Shown: positions 18,823 to 27,802, counted from the first letter of the stretch. The stretch is DNA of 64,000 nt from Moraxella haemolytica (GCF_030177935.1 NZ_CP089974.1:1860001-1924000), one strand, 5' to 3'. Notes: a model not told the origin generated them from the sequence alone. Numbers and translations: made by a program.

Positions 18823-19965
18823 ATGAACCACAAGTTTACCCCCTATCACCAGTTAATAGCGTCCCTACATGCCAAAGATAGCATTCGTAGCTTTCGCCCA
18901 CAGACTGCACTGATTAACCTATCTAGCAATGATTATCTAGGGCTAATCAATGACCAAGCCTTAAAAGATGAATTTTTACACACTTATCAGCACTGCACTG
19001 ATTTTAGATTTGGCTCATCGTCATCACGGCTACTGACAGGCAATTTCAACGCCCATGAACAGCTAGAAGCCACGCTATCAAAAGCATACAAACGAGAGGT
19101 GCTGATATTTAATAGTGGCTATCACATGAATATTGGTATCATGCCTGCTTTATGCGATCAACAAACGCTTATTTTGGCGGACAAATGGGTACATGCCAGC
19201 ATGATAGATGGCATACGCTTAGCCAAAGAGCGTGGCACAAAATCTTATCGCTATCGCCATCAGGATTTTTGTCAATTAAACGCACTGCTTGACAAGCACC
19301 ACGCCCATTATCGCCACATTATCATCATGACCGAAAGCGTCTTTAGCATGGACGGCGATGTGACAGATTTAACCGCTCTTGCCGCCTTAAAGCAGGCATA
19401 TCCCAATGTGTCTTTATATGTGGACGAGGCTCATGGCGTGGGCGCATTTGGCAGGTATGGACTTGGAGTGGCAGAGCAGATGGGCGTGATGAATGAGATT
19501 GATTTTTTGGTGGGGACATTTGGCAAGGCATTTGCTAGCATCGGCGGCTTTTTGGTCTGTGATGAGGTCATCAAACAGGTGCTGATTAATACCATGCGAC
19601 CTGTAATTTTTAGCACCAATCTGCCACCCATCAATGCCTTGTGGTCAGATTTTATTTTCCAAAAGTCATCATCGCTTCACAAAAAACGCCAAGAGCTACT
19701 AGACAATGCCAAATATTTTATTCAAAGACTCAAAGAATTAGGCTATCAATGCCCATCAGACAGCCACATCATACCCATCATCATCGGTGATAACAACCAA
19801 ACAGTTGCTTTAGCGGATAAGTTTCGCTCACATGGTTTTTATGTACTGCCCATTCGTCCGCCCACCGTGCCTGTAGGCACATCTCGCCTGCGAGTGTGCT
19901 TGACCGCTGATATCACACGAAGACAAATTGATGACTTTCTTCATGTGTTAGGTAGTTTTCAATGA
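18823..19965 (+). CDS. bioF: 8-amino-7-oxononanoate synthase
   Basis: PLP enzyme joining pimeloyl-ACP and alanine in biotin synthesis. 380 residues of the alpha-oxoamine synthase family. LSSNDYLGL near the start, FGSSSSRLLTGN, DEAHGVGAFGRYG, and the lysine-bearing GTFGKAFASIGGF support the call. Its stop overlaps the bioC start by four bases (ATGA), so the two are translationally coupled. Confidence 0.96.
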   Translation: MNHKFTPYHQLIASLHAKDSIRSFRPQTALINLSSNDYLGLINDQALKDEFLHTYQHCTDFRFGSSSSRLLTGNFNAHEQLEATLSKAYKREVLIFNSGYHMNIGIMPALCDQQTLILADKWVHASMIDGIRLAKERGTKSYRYRHQDFCQLNALLDKHHAHYRHIIIMTESVFSMDGDVTDLTALAALKQAYPNVSLYVDEAHGVGAFGRYGLGVAEQMGVMNEIDFLVGTFGKAFASIGGFLVCDEVIKQVLINTMRPVIFSTNLPPINALWSDFIFQKSSSLHKKRQELLDNAKYFIQRLKELGYQCPSDSHIIPIIIGDNNQTVALADKFRSHGFYVLPIRPPTVPVGTSRLRVCLTADITRRQIDDFLHVLGSFQ

Positions 19966-20696
19966 TCAATACTCATGTGGACACCCATAAAGTCGCTCAA
20001 AACTTCGCCAAAGCTCATGCCACTTATGGCAAAGCAGCCATCGTTCAGCACCAAATGTGCCAGACGCTCATCGACTTGTTGTCATTACACCTGCCCAACA
20101 TTAGTCCAAAAAGCGTACTAGAGATTGGTTGTGGCATCGGAAACTTGACCAATATTTATACAAGCATATGGGAGATTGAACAACTATATCTTAATGACTT
20201 GTACAATGTGGGTATTGATGGAGCAGATTTACTAATCGGTGATATAGAAAGTCTTGATTTGCCAAAAGTGGACTTAGTTTTATCAAGCTCAGCACTACAA
20301 TGGATAAAGGACTTATCTAGCCTTATTCAAAGAGTCTTTCAAAGTTTGACAACTGGTGGTGTACTTGCCTTTGCAAGTTTTGGCAAACAAAACTTAAGTC
20401 AAGTCAAAACATTGACAGGCATAGGGCTAGACTATCATAGTATGGATGATATTTTAACCATGCTAAAAACGGCAGGTTTTGATGTCATCAGCACCCATCA
20501 ACATCAAGAAGTGCTATATTTCTCTTGCCCCAAAGACATCTTAAAGCACATCAAAGATACAGGTGTGGCAGTGGGCGGACAGGTGTGGACACGCTCTTCC
20601 TTGAATGCTTTTTATGATAATTATGAAAAATTTGCCACCGATAAAGGCTATCCTTTAAGCTATGATACGCTATTTATCATAGCAATCAAACCTTAA
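19962..20696 (+). CDS. bioC: Malonyl-ACP O-methyltransferase
   Basis: SAM-dependent methyltransferase that starts pimelate synthesis by methylating malonyl-ACP. 244 residues. N-terminal VAQNFAKAHATYGKAAIVQ is typical of BioC; motif I is VLEIGCGIGNLT and the post-motif DLVLSSSALQWI matches. Coupled to bioF. No bioH, bioG, bioA or bioD is adjacent. Its last codons and stop lie inside the first copy of a 37-bp direct repeat (20687-20723) whose second copy ends the amidotransferase gene. Confidence 0.93.
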   Translation: MINTHVDTHKVAQNFAKAHATYGKAAIVQHQMCQTLIDLLSLHLPNISPKSVLEIGCGIGNLTNIYTSIWEIEQLYLNDLYNVGIDGADLLIGDIESLDLPKVDLVLSSSALQWIKDLSSLIQRVFQSLTTGGVLAFASFGKQNLSQVKTLTGIGLDYHSMDDILTMLKTAGFDVISTHQHQEVLYFSCPKDILKHIKDTGVAVGGQVWTRSSLNAFYDNYEKFATDKGYPLSYDTLFIIAIKP

Positions 20697-20723
20697 ACAC
20701 TCGCCCCCACACTTCTGGCCAAA
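20687..20723. repeat. 37-bp direct repeat, copy 1 (amidotransferase 3' scar)
   Basis: Identical over 37 bases to 21607-21643. On the minus strand it encodes the last eight or so residues and stop of the class II amidotransferase (ending ARSVGASV). Similarity continues imperfectly for roughly 35 more bases. It overlaps the bioC stop. Confidence 0.95.
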
Positions 20724-20846
20724 TCAATACTCTCTTCAGTACATGGATGGATTTCTCAAAACGATTTCGCATCCGTGTTCTGTCGCCATCTTTCAATCAC
20801 TTTACCTATTTTGCCGTATCTAAATCAGGCTATTTTCATGGTAGAT

Positions 20847-21455
20847 TTAATCTAAAGTGTAGTGCAAAATACCAAAATCATCATTCTGTAGAAGTTCTTT
20901 TTTCTGCTTTTGATAATTTTCTTCAGAAATGGCTCTGGTGGCATTTTCATATAATTTCACTTTAAAACCTAATTTTAAAGCATCTTTCATTGAGTGATAT
21001 ACACAATAATCTGCAGCCAAACCTACAAAGTGTAATTCTGTAATCTTTAATTCTTTAAGGCATCCTTCAAGCCCTGTTGATTGCACATAATCATTATCAA
21101 AAAAGCTACTATAACTATCTACTTCTGGGTTGGTGCCTTTACGAATAATGACTTTAAAGTACTGTGTTTTCAAATCAGGGTGAAACTCTGCCCCACAGCT
21201 CCCAGCTATGCAATGATTGGGCCACAGCACTTGTTCTATACCATTTATTATTATCACATCAAAAGGTTTTTTACCTAAATGATTAGAGGCGAAACTTTTG
21301 TGATGCTTAGGATGCCAATCTTGTGTGGCAATAATGTGCTGATACTTGGGTAGCAATACATTTACTATAGGGATGATTTCATCGCCTAGCGGTACGGCTA
21401 ACGCACCACCAGGCATAAAATCGCATTGGATATCAATCACAACAAGAGCTTTCAT
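20847..21455 (-). CDS. pncA: Nicotinamidase (pyrazinamidase family)
   Basis: Hydrolyses nicotinamide to nicotinate for NAD salvage. 202 residues of the isochorismatase-like hydrolase fold. The catalytic triad is in place as Asp8 (VIDIQCDF), Lys106 (IRKG) and Cys151 (AADYC). Metal ligands fit Asp46 and His48 in TQDWHP and His81 in WPNHC. It is visibly more AT-rich than its neighbours and is flanked by a 37-bp direct repeat, so it looks like an insertion between bioC and the amidotransferase. The C-terminal tail (KKELLQNDDFGILHYTLD) is longer than in E. coli. Confidence 0.9.
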   Translation of the reverse strand: MKALVVIDIQCDFMPGGALAVPLGDEIIPIVNVLLPKYQHIIATQDWHPKHHKSFASNHLGKKPFDVIIINGIEQVLWPNHCIAGSCGAEFHPDLKTQYFKVIIRKGTNPEVDSYSSFFDNDYVQSTGLEGCLKELKITELHFVGLAADYCVYHSMKDALKLGFKVKLYENATRAISEENYQKQKKELLQNDDFGILHYTLD

Positions 21456-21606
21456 TTTTTAGCTAAAAATCGGAGAATTGTAGGGTTTGTTTGTTCTGGA
21501 ATCAAGCTATTGTTAAGTTTGATACAATCAAAATTTCCCACTGGATGCACCTTGCGGTACGACTATTATGTGGCTTTAGAACCTCTTTTCGCTTACCTAA
21601 TTTGAC

Positions 21607-21643
21607 CAAACCTTAAACACTCGCCCCCACACTTCTGGCCAAA
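21607..21643. repeat. 37-bp direct repeat, copy 2
   Basis: Identical to 20687-20723, 920 bases apart start to start. This copy is the native 3' end of the class II amidotransferase plus six bases beyond its stop. Confidence 0.95.
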
Positions 21644-22500
21644 GCAATGCCCTCTTCAATGGATAGGTAGGTTTTTTTGCTTGGGGTGTCTCTAAAGACC
21701 ACATCGCCATCAGCGAACACCACACACTCATCAACGGCGATTTGTTGCCAGTTTTCATTGGTGGTGAGTGGTATCGTTACCAAAATAGTTACCTTATCCT
21801 TATCGGTCGCAACATCACCAAAATTGACACTCATCTCACCATCAGACAGCTGAGCTTCGCCAAAAGGAGCTTTACGAGTCAGATAAAATAAGAGACTTCC
21901 TGCATAAGCCAATTGCCAGCTACCATTAGAAATCAAGCAATTAAATAGACCGTTAGCAGATAAATATCGGCACTGAGCGGTTAAAAAAGCAAATAACGCC
22001 TCATCAGATGGGCGAGTCTTAAAGGTTGCTTTTAGGCGGTTTAATAGATAACAAAAAGCAAGTTCGCTGTCGGTCGTGCCTACAGGAGCGTAATATTCAG
22101 CGTTGCCATTGGCAGCCAAACGCTGAGTACGACGCACAAAACTCTGACTCATCTGTCCGTTGTGAGCAAACGCCCACTGCTCGCCCCATACTTCACGCAC
22201 AAAGGGATGAACATTAGATAGATTGTTTTTATCTCCCATCGTGGCTCGCCTAATGTGAGCGATGACATTCATCGCACGGATGGGATACTGATTGATCAAA
22301 TCTGCCACTGGTGATAAATGGCTTGGCTGATTATCATGAAACTGGCGTAACCCCATATTGCCAGTTTCACCACGCTCAAAAAAGGCAATGCCAAAACCAT
22401 CTTCATGATGGTCGGTCGCTCCGCCACGCTGACGAAAGCCAGCAAAGCTAAAACCGATGTCGGTGGGGGTGTTGCAGTTCATTCCAAGTAATTGGCACAT
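21613..22500 (-). CDS. Class II glutamine amidotransferase (YafJ-like)
   Basis: 295 residues. Cys2 immediately after the initiator Met (MCQLLGMNCNTP) is the Ntn-type glutaminase nucleophile. GGATDHHEDGFGIAFFE, AHIRRATMG and FAHNGQMS are the glutaminase signatures. There is no synthetase partner domain, as in YafJ/YeeH-like proteins, whose substrate is not established. It is the last gene in a minus-strand run thrB, methylase, nuclease, this gene, 17 bases after the nuclease. Its last codons are duplicated beyond pncA. Confidence 0.88.
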   Translation of the reverse strand: MCQLLGMNCNTPTDIGFSFAGFRQRGGATDHHEDGFGIAFFERGETGNMGLRQFHDNQPSHLSPVADLINQYPIRAMNVIAHIRRATMGDKNNLSNVHPFVREVWGEQWAFAHNGQMSQSFVRRTQRLAANGNAEYYAPVGTTDSELAFCYLLNRLKATFKTRPSDEALFAFLTAQCRYLSANGLFNCLISNGSWQLAYAGSLLFYLTRKAPFGEAQLSDGEMSVNFGDVATDKDKVTILVTIPLTTNENWQQIAVDECVVFADGDVVFRDTPSKKTYLSIEEGIALARSVGASV

Positions 22501-22517
22501 GGGTTCTACCTAGTTTT

Positions 22518-23342
22518 TTATGAATTAAAAATATCCAAAGGTTTGATTTTAAATTGCAAAGACATGGGGTCGGGCGTACCGCCTTTGCGTTGGGCGGTGA
22601 GCCTGCCAATGACAAGACTTCCTTTTGGGCTAATCTGCACATCGCCTTGAGCATAGTGGTTGATGACTTCATTGATGTTTTTTAGGCAATAATCAATCAT
22701 ACCGTCCCCATAAAAACGACTCACCAAAAACCACTCGGCACACAGCATGCCACGCCCCTTGATAATGTCGCTGATGATGAGATATTTGTTGGAAGTCAAA
22801 AATTCTATCAGTTTTTGGGTATCACTACTGGGCAATTCGGTCAAATACCACCGTCTTTTGTCCTTTAATGAGATTTGCTCCCTTTCGGTGGGGATAATCT
22901 CTGTAAATTGTTTGAGCGTTTTGGCAATGTCATCATCAAATCCCCACATTTGCTGATAGGTGGTTACTGCCCGTTTGTCTATTTGATTAAAATTGGCGGA
23001 CAAATCTGCTTTTTTTACAGAGATGTTTTCACGATAAATAATATCATCAACACAAATGGTTAATTGAATTTGCAAGTCGGCTTTTTTGTATTTTTGGGTA
23101 AAGTCAAATTGCTCGGCACTAATGCCAAATTGTGTGACTTTGTTTTTATTTAGGCATGTGGGCATTTGTATGGCATTGAGCGTTTGAATATCATCGGCAT
23201 GATAGCCCATTGTGGCAAGCCATGCTTGGGCGTGCTTGTCATTTTTATAATCATTGAATTTAGCGACAATGGTTTTTTCATTAGCAAAACCGCCTTTTGC
23301 GGTGTTTGAACCCAATTGTTGCTTATCATTAAACATTGTCAT
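22518..23342 (-). CDS. Type II restriction endonuclease, HinP1I-like (predicted G/CGC)
   Basis: 274 residues. From memory of the family it aligns along its length with HinP1I: LGSNTAKGGFANEK at the N terminus, FNQIDK, MWGFDDD, KDKRRWYLTE, DIIKGRGMLCAEW, LKNINEVINHYAQGD, SPKGSLVIGR and QRKGG, ending LQFKIKPLDIF. The nuclease core is recognisable as Asp89 (KKADLQIQ) and the VK pair near 109-110 (ENISVKKAD), a variant of PD-(D/E)XK. The cognate-type methylase lies 6 bases upstream. No sign of truncation. A start at codon 3 (MFND) is equally possible. Confidence 0.87.
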   Translation of the reverse strand: MTMFNDKQQLGSNTAKGGFANEKTIVAKFNDYKNDKHAQAWLATMGYHADDIQTLNAIQMPTCLNKNKVTQFGISAEQFDFTQKYKKADLQIQLTICVDDIIYRENISVKKADLSANFNQIDKRAVTTYQQMWGFDDDIAKTLKQFTEIIPTEREQISLKDKRRWYLTELPSSDTQKLIEFLTSNKYLIISDIIKGRGMLCAEWFLVSRFYGDGMIDYCLKNINEVINHYAQGDVQISPKGSLVIGRLTAQRKGGTPDPMSLQFKIKPLDIFNS

Positions 23343-23348
23343 TTTATC

Positions 23349-24314
23349 CTAATATGATTTGATGTTTTTTAAAATAGCTTTTAAAACAGGAATTGCCACG
23401 CTATTGCCAAACTGCTTATAGGCTTGGGCGTCTTTTGGGTTGATGATAAAATCATCACCAAAGCCTTGTAATCTGGCACATTCTCTGGGGGTGAGTTTGC
23501 GAATGTGTCCGTCTATGTGGTACAGTCCCGTTTTTGCCCCAATGCCCCCGCCATGAGCCGATAGCGTAATGGCATGACCGTCCGTATGATAAATACGCTC
23601 GCCTTGTCCGCCTTTACCGACAATGCCAATTTGAATGGGTTTGTTGGGTAATATTTTATTGCCATGTTTATCAAAAATGGCTTGATAATTATTTTTAAAA
23701 ATAACATCATCACGCTGTATTGGGGCAATATGGGAATGATTTTGTAAAATATCCAAAACACAAGTCGGGGAATTATCACCAATGGGAAAAGTAAAGCCAT
23801 CTTGTTGTATGCTGTCATGAAACCCGACAATGTAAATCCGCTCTCGGTTTTGAGGTACACCAAAATGCGATGCGTTTAATACTTGATAATGCACACGATA
23901 GCCCAAGTCATTTAAATGAGCTAATATTACTTTTAGGGTATTGCCATTATCATGCTTGGCGAGATTTTTGACATTTTCTAATAGGACGATTTTGGGGGTG
24001 TGGTGTTTAATGATACGCACAATATCAAAAAACAACATCCCACGCACATCATCAAAGCCTTTTTGCTTGCCAGAGATAGAAAACGCCTGACAGGGAAATC
24101 CTGCACACAAAATATCATGGGCAGGAATGTCGTGTTCGGCAATCTGGGTGATATCGCCATGTGGCATGATGCCATAATTGGCGTGGTAAGTGTGGCAGGC
24201 GTGGCGGTCTATCTCACTGGCAAACACGCAAGTTGCCCCAAAATGGCTTAGAGCTTGATGAAAACCGCCAATACCTGCAAACAAATCAATAAAGGTGCTT
24301 TGGGCTAAATTCAT
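23349..24314 (-). CDS. DNA cytosine-5 methyltransferase, HhaI-like (predicted GCGC)
   Basis: About 321 residues. Conserved m5C motifs in order: FIDLFAGIGGF (I, SAM), AGFPCQAFSISGKQKGF (IV, nucleophile Cys75), ENVKNLAKHDNG (VI), QNRERIYIVGF (VIII), then the target recognition domain, RECARLQGF (IX) and YKQFGNSV (X). The recognition region GIVGKGGQGERIYHTDG and AITLSAHGGGIGAKTG is nearly that of M.HhaI, including the residues contacting GCGC. The chosen ATG overlaps the thrB stop by ATGA; an upstream start would lie inside thrB. Confidence 0.93.
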   Translation of the reverse strand: MNLAQSTFIDLFAGIGGFHQALSHFGATCVFASEIDRHACHTYHANYGIMPHGDITQIAEHDIPAHDILCAGFPCQAFSISGKQKGFDDVRGMLFFDIVRIIKHHTPKIVLLENVKNLAKHDNGNTLKVILAHLNDLGYRVHYQVLNASHFGVPQNRERIYIVGFHDSIQQDGFTFPIGDNSPTCVLDILQNHSHIAPIQRDDVIFKNNYQAIFDKHGNKILPNKPIQIGIVGKGGQGERIYHTDGHAITLSAHGGGIGAKTGLYHIDGHIRKLTPRECARLQGFGDDFIINPKDAQAYKQFGNSVAIPVLKAILKNIKSY

Positions 24315-25318
24315 GAGCGGACAGCACGCCCCCAATGCAAACTCGCCAGCCGTTTCATCAAATCAGGGTTTTTTACCATAATGTCATCGCCTGTACGCCC
24401 TTGTTCACGATTATAGTGGATAACATTTAGGCGAAGCAACCAAAAGATTGTGGCAGAGTAAGCAAGCATGACAGGCAGGGCAATTTTTTCATCATTGGTA
24501 AGCGGACGAATGCTTTCATAACCGTCAATAAAAGCAGTCATTTTATCAGTGCTAAAATTGACGCTTTCGCCATCAGTCGCATTACCCCAAGTGGTACAAA
24601 AATCATTGATGGTAATGGCAATATCCATCAGATAACGCTCAACCGATACCTCTGTAAAGTCAAGCAGTCCTGTTAGACTAGCCGTATCATCTGAAAAGTC
24701 CCACAGCGTATTATCCGTAAACATATCCAAATGGCACAAGCCTTTTGGCAAATCATCAGGCAGATTGGCATAAGCTGTCCAGATGTCATTCATAAGACGA
24801 GCCTCATCAGAGGGCATATAGGCGGTCTCACGGTCTTTGACCCTTGCCCAGTCATAAAGTGGCACGCCGTACTTTTCGGCAGGCTCTAAGGTTTTTAGGG
24901 TTTGATGCAAAGTTGCCAATGCTTTTCCCATCTCAAAGCACATGGATTCATCGGTATTGGCAGGGTGTGAACCTGATAATTTTGGCACCACCAAAATCGC
25001 CTTATTCTCATATCGCATGACACAATCTTCGCCGATATTTTGACCCTTAGCGGTCAGCTTGATGAGTGGCGAGGCGATCGGTAGCTTGTCTTTTAGGGCG
25101 TGCATGACGGTCGCCATTTTAATAATATCAGCAGGCACTCGCTCTTCGTATAAAGTAAACACATAAGAGAAGCTCTCACCACTGTCCGTATCGGTCTGGA
25201 TAAACCAATTAGAATTTTTGATGCCTTGCGTGATGGGAATGGCTTTATTAAACTTCACACCGAACAAACCACAAAACGCAAAAAATTCATCATCAGACAG
25301 GTGGGTATAGACAGACAT
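24311..25318 (-). CDS. thrB: Homoserine kinase, ThrB type II (aminoglycoside phosphotransferase fold)
   Basis: Phosphorylates homoserine in threonine biosynthesis. 335 residues of the APH/choline-kinase-like fold used by Pseudomonas and Moraxellaceae, not the GHMP fold of E. coli ThrB. N-terminal VYTHLSDDEF and ITQGIKNSNWF match; the Brenner motif LCHLDMFTDNTLW and the metal Asp in GLLDFTEV are present. First gene of the transcript that now also carries the restriction-modification pair; its stop codon overlaps the methylase start. Confidence 0.92.
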   Translation of the reverse strand: MSVYTHLSDDEFFAFCGLFGVKFNKAIPITQGIKNSNWFIQTDTDSGESFSYVFTLYEERVPADIIKMATVMHALKDKLPIASPLIKLTAKGQNIGEDCVMRYENKAILVVPKLSGSHPANTDESMCFEMGKALATLHQTLKTLEPAEKYGVPLYDWARVKDRETAYMPSDEARLMNDIWTAYANLPDDLPKGLCHLDMFTDNTLWDFSDDTASLTGLLDFTEVSVERYLMDIAITINDFCTTWGNATDGESVNFSTDKMTAFIDGYESIRPLTNDEKIALPVMLAYSATIFWLLRLNVIHYNREQGRTGDDIMVKNPDLMKRLASLHWGRAVRS

Positions 25319-25626
25319 GGCAGGCTCTCGGTAATAATGGATAAAATAAAATCAGCCAAAATGGCTATTTTAAAACTTTTTGGATAAATTTACCATAAAA
25401 AACCACCAGATAGGTGGTTTTAATCTGCTAGCAACTAGGCTAGAGATTTAAAAATCTTGAATAAAAATGACAATAAAAAAATAATGATGTAAAAAAGGCA
25501 GTACAAACAATCAAATTGATCAATAAATAAGCCCCAAGAAAAAATCTCTACCAAGATGGTTGTATAAATACGCCTTTATTGTCATAATAAGCGCAACAAA
25601 TCAGATATCACATACAAGAGAAAATC
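25319..25626. other. 308-bp divergent intergenic region, thrB / hisF
   Basis: No supported gene. AT-rich, with a hairpin at 25399-25421 that would act as a terminator on the minus strand, 80 bases before the thrB start. I found no leader peptide rich in Thr or Ile codons ahead of it. A GCGC tetranucleotide at 25591, rare in this window, lies near the hisF promoter. Confidence 0.55.
25399..25421 (-). terminator. Terminator-like hairpin in the thrB leader
   Basis: On the minus strand AAAACCACC-TATCT-GGTGGTTTT is followed by further T residues. It stands between the probable thrB promoter area and its start codon, so it could be an attenuator; the regulatory signal is not visible. Confidence 0.5.
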
Positions 25627-26397
25627 ATGCTAGCAAAACGCCTAATCCCCTGCCTTGATGTTGAAAATGGTCGAGTTGTCAAGGGTGTAAACTTTGTGGA
25701 CATTAAAGATGCAGGCAATCCTGTTGAGGTTGCTACTCGCTACAATAATGACGGTGCCGATGAGATTACTTTTTTGGACATCACCGCCACCAGCGATGGG
25801 CGAGACACCACCTATCATATGGTAGAACAAATCGCCAAAAATATCTTTATTCCACTGACAGTAGGTGGTGGCGTGCGTAAAATTGACGACATCAGAAATC
25901 TGCTAAACGCTGGAGCGGACAAGGTTGGTATCAACTCTGCTGCCATCACCAACCCTGAGCTGGTCAGCGATGCCGCCGCTCGCTTTGGTTCTCAGTGCGT
26001 CGTGGTCTCTATTGATGCCAAGCGAGTGGTACGAGCAGATGGTAGCATTGGTTTTGAGATTTTTACACATGGCGGTCGCCGTGCTACTGGCATTGATGCG
26101 GTTGAATGGGCGGTTGAGATGACCAAAAGAGGAGCAGGCGAGCTACTTGTTACTAGCATAGATGGCGATGGCACACGAGCAGGCTATGATTTGTTGCTCA
26201 CACGCACCATTAGCAATCTTGTGAATATCCCTGTCATTGCATCAGGTGGCGTGGGCAACTTACAACACCTAGCCGATGGCGTACTCCAAGGCGGTGCTGA
26301 TGCGGTGCTAGCAGCAAGCATCTTCCACTTTGGCGACCATACCATCTTTGAAGCCAAACAGTACATGGCAGAACAAGGCATCTCTGTCCGCCTTTGA
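25627..26397 (+). CDS. hisF: Imidazole glycerol phosphate synthase, cyclase subunit
   Basis: TIM-barrel cyclase that works with HisH to make IGP and AICAR. 256 residues. [11 protein letters not shown] at the start with catalytic Asp11, [11 protein letters not shown], and DGTRAGYDL with Asp130-equivalent are family marks. Separated from other his genes; hisH and hisA are not adjacent. AAGAGAA lies ahead of the ATG. Confidence 0.97.
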   Translation: MLAKRLIPCLDVENGRVVKGVNFVDIKDAGNPVEVATRYNNDGADEITFLDITATSDGRDTTYHMVEQIAKNIFIPLTVGGGVRKIDDIRNLLNAGADKVGINSAAITNPELVSDAAARFGSQCVVVSIDAKRVVRADGSIGFEIFTHGGRRATGIDAVEWAVEMTKRGAGELLVTSIDGDGTRAGYDLLLTRTISNLVNIPVIASGGVGNLQHLADGVLQGGADAVLAASIFHFGDHTIFEAKQYMAEQGISVRL

Positions 26398-26551
26398 TGG
26401 ATTGGGCGAAAGACAAATAAAACCAACTTATTTACCATCAGAAAAGCCACTTGGTCGCAACCAAAACGCACGAAAACCGCCCTATTTTTGCCAAAATATG
26501 CTATCATAAGCAAAATTTTATACCCATTTTTTAGTAAAAAACGAGTCAACT

Positions 26552-27043
26552 ATGAACTACACCACCCAAAAATCTGCCGTCACTCACCTTGATGGTGCTT
26601 TAGACCAAAATCAAGACCTACGCATCGCCATCGCTGTCGGTCGCTTTAACGGATTTTTGGTTGAGAGTTTGGTAGAAGGGGCATTAGACGCCCTATTGCG
26701 TCATGGCGTACAAGGTCAAAACATCACTGTCGTGCGTGTGCCAGGGGCATTTGAATTGCCTTTAACCGCTCAAAAACTCGCCAAATCAAAAAAATATGAC
26801 GCCATCGTCGTTTTGGGTGCGATTATTCGTGGAGCGACACCACATTTTGACATCGTAGCTAGCGAGTCTGCCAAAGGCTTATCTAAAGTTGCTCTAGATT
26901 ATGACATTCCTGTCATCAATGGCATTCTTACCACCGAAAACATCGAACAGACCATTGAGCGAGCTGGCACCAAAGCAGGCAACAAAGGCTATGAAGCTGG
27001 CATGACTGCCATTGAGATGGCAAGCGTATTAAAGGCGATTTAA
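26552..27043 (+). CDS. ribH: 6,7-dimethyl-8-ribityllumazine synthase
   Basis: Penultimate step of riboflavin synthesis, forming lumazine from the pyrimidine and the four-carbon phosphate. 163 residues, icosahedral-capsid family. [37 protein letters not shown] (catalytic His) and [11 protein letters not shown] are conserved. It precedes nusB by 115 bases, a common gamma-proteobacterial arrangement. No FMN riboswitch is visible in its short leader. Confidence 0.96.
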   Translation: MNYTTQKSAVTHLDGALDQNQDLRIAIAVGRFNGFLVESLVEGALDALLRHGVQGQNITVVRVPGAFELPLTAQKLAKSKKYDAIVVLGAIIRGATPHFDIVASESAKGLSKVALDYDIPVINGILTTENIEQTIERAGTKAGNKGYEAGMTAIEMASVLKAI

Positions 27044-27158
27044 TAATCTGGTATTGGGGCGGTTTTTCATCAGTAACAGCATTGAATATCGCACCTTGCT
27101 CCAATTTTTCCATTGAAAGATGATTTCAATGTAGCACTATTTTATTTTAAGGTATATT

Positions 27159-27716
27159 ATGAACACCACCAACGACCAATTCGACATCAACGAAACAGGC
27201 TATAAAACCAGCTACACCGCCGTGCGTAAGGCTCGCCGATTTGCAGTGCAAGGTCTGTATGAATGGCTGATGACCGATTATCGTTTTGCCACACAGAGTC
27301 GTGATTTATTAGGTGGTAATGAGCCACACACGATTGTCGCCCGTACTCGTAGCGAAAATGCCATGCACACAGTGCATCTAGGCTATTATCATGAGCTAAT
27401 GCGTGAGATTCCCATACAGGCAGGCGAGTTGATTGTGGACATTTCTCGTTATCTTGACCGCAATTTTGACAAGTTAGATACCATCGAAAAAGCCGTACTA
27501 CTCATCGGTGCATACGAATTAAAACACAGCCTGCACATTCCATACAAGGTAGTGTTAGATGAAGCCATGCAGTTAAATACTCACTTTGGGGCAACCGATG
27601 GGCATAAGTTCATCAATGCCATCTTAGACAGATATGCCAAAGAGGTGCGTGCTAGCGAAAAACAAGGTGCCAACTTACATTCTACTGATACAAGCCCCCT
27701 GCCAAATCTGGACTAA
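27159..27716 (+). CDS. nusB: Transcription antitermination factor NusB
   Basis: RNA-binding partner of NusE/S10 that assembles on boxA of rRNA operons. 185 residues, somewhat long for the family, with about 20 extra N-terminal residues and a Ser/Asn-rich tail. [33 protein letters not shown] and [11 protein letters not shown] mark the all-helical fold. Upstream ribH and downstream thiL and pgpA complete the usual rib-nusB-thiL-pgpA neighbourhood; a terminator separates nusB from thiL. Confidence 0.94.
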   Translation: MNTTNDQFDINETGYKTSYTAVRKARRFAVQGLYEWLMTDYRFATQSRDLLGGNEPHTIVARTRSENAMHTVHLGYYHELMREIPIQAGELIVDISRYLDRNFDKLDTIEKAVLLIGAYELKHSLHIPYKVVLDEAMQLNTHFGATDGHKFINAILDRYAKEVRASEKQGANLHSTDTSPLPNLD

Positions 27717-27771
27717 ATCCAAAAGTGGCACACCGATAAAAACAGCACACCAAAAATGCTAAATTTTCATC

Positions 27772-27802
27772 AAAAATCCCTGTTTGCTAAGCAGGGATTT
27801 TT
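27772..27802 (+). terminator. Terminator after nusB
   Basis: AAAAATCCCTG pairs with CAGGGATTTTT around a 9-nt loop, 55 bases beyond the nusB stop. The 290-bp nusB-thiL gap holds nothing else I can support apart from a presumed thiL promoter. Confidence 0.9.

Noticed and set aside
20724-20846. Possible small gene between the repeat copy and pncA
   Set aside because: No good frame on either strand; the first part looks like decayed amidotransferase sequence.
20687-21643. The repeat-flanked pncA segment as an insertion sequence
   Set aside because: No transposase, no terminal inverted repeats, and the 37-bp flanks are gene-tail sequence rather than a short target duplication.
26398-26551. FMN riboswitch ahead of ribH and TPP riboswitch ahead of thiL or the NCS1 gene
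   Set aside because: Looked for their conserved cores in the leaders and found none; the ribH leader is also too short.
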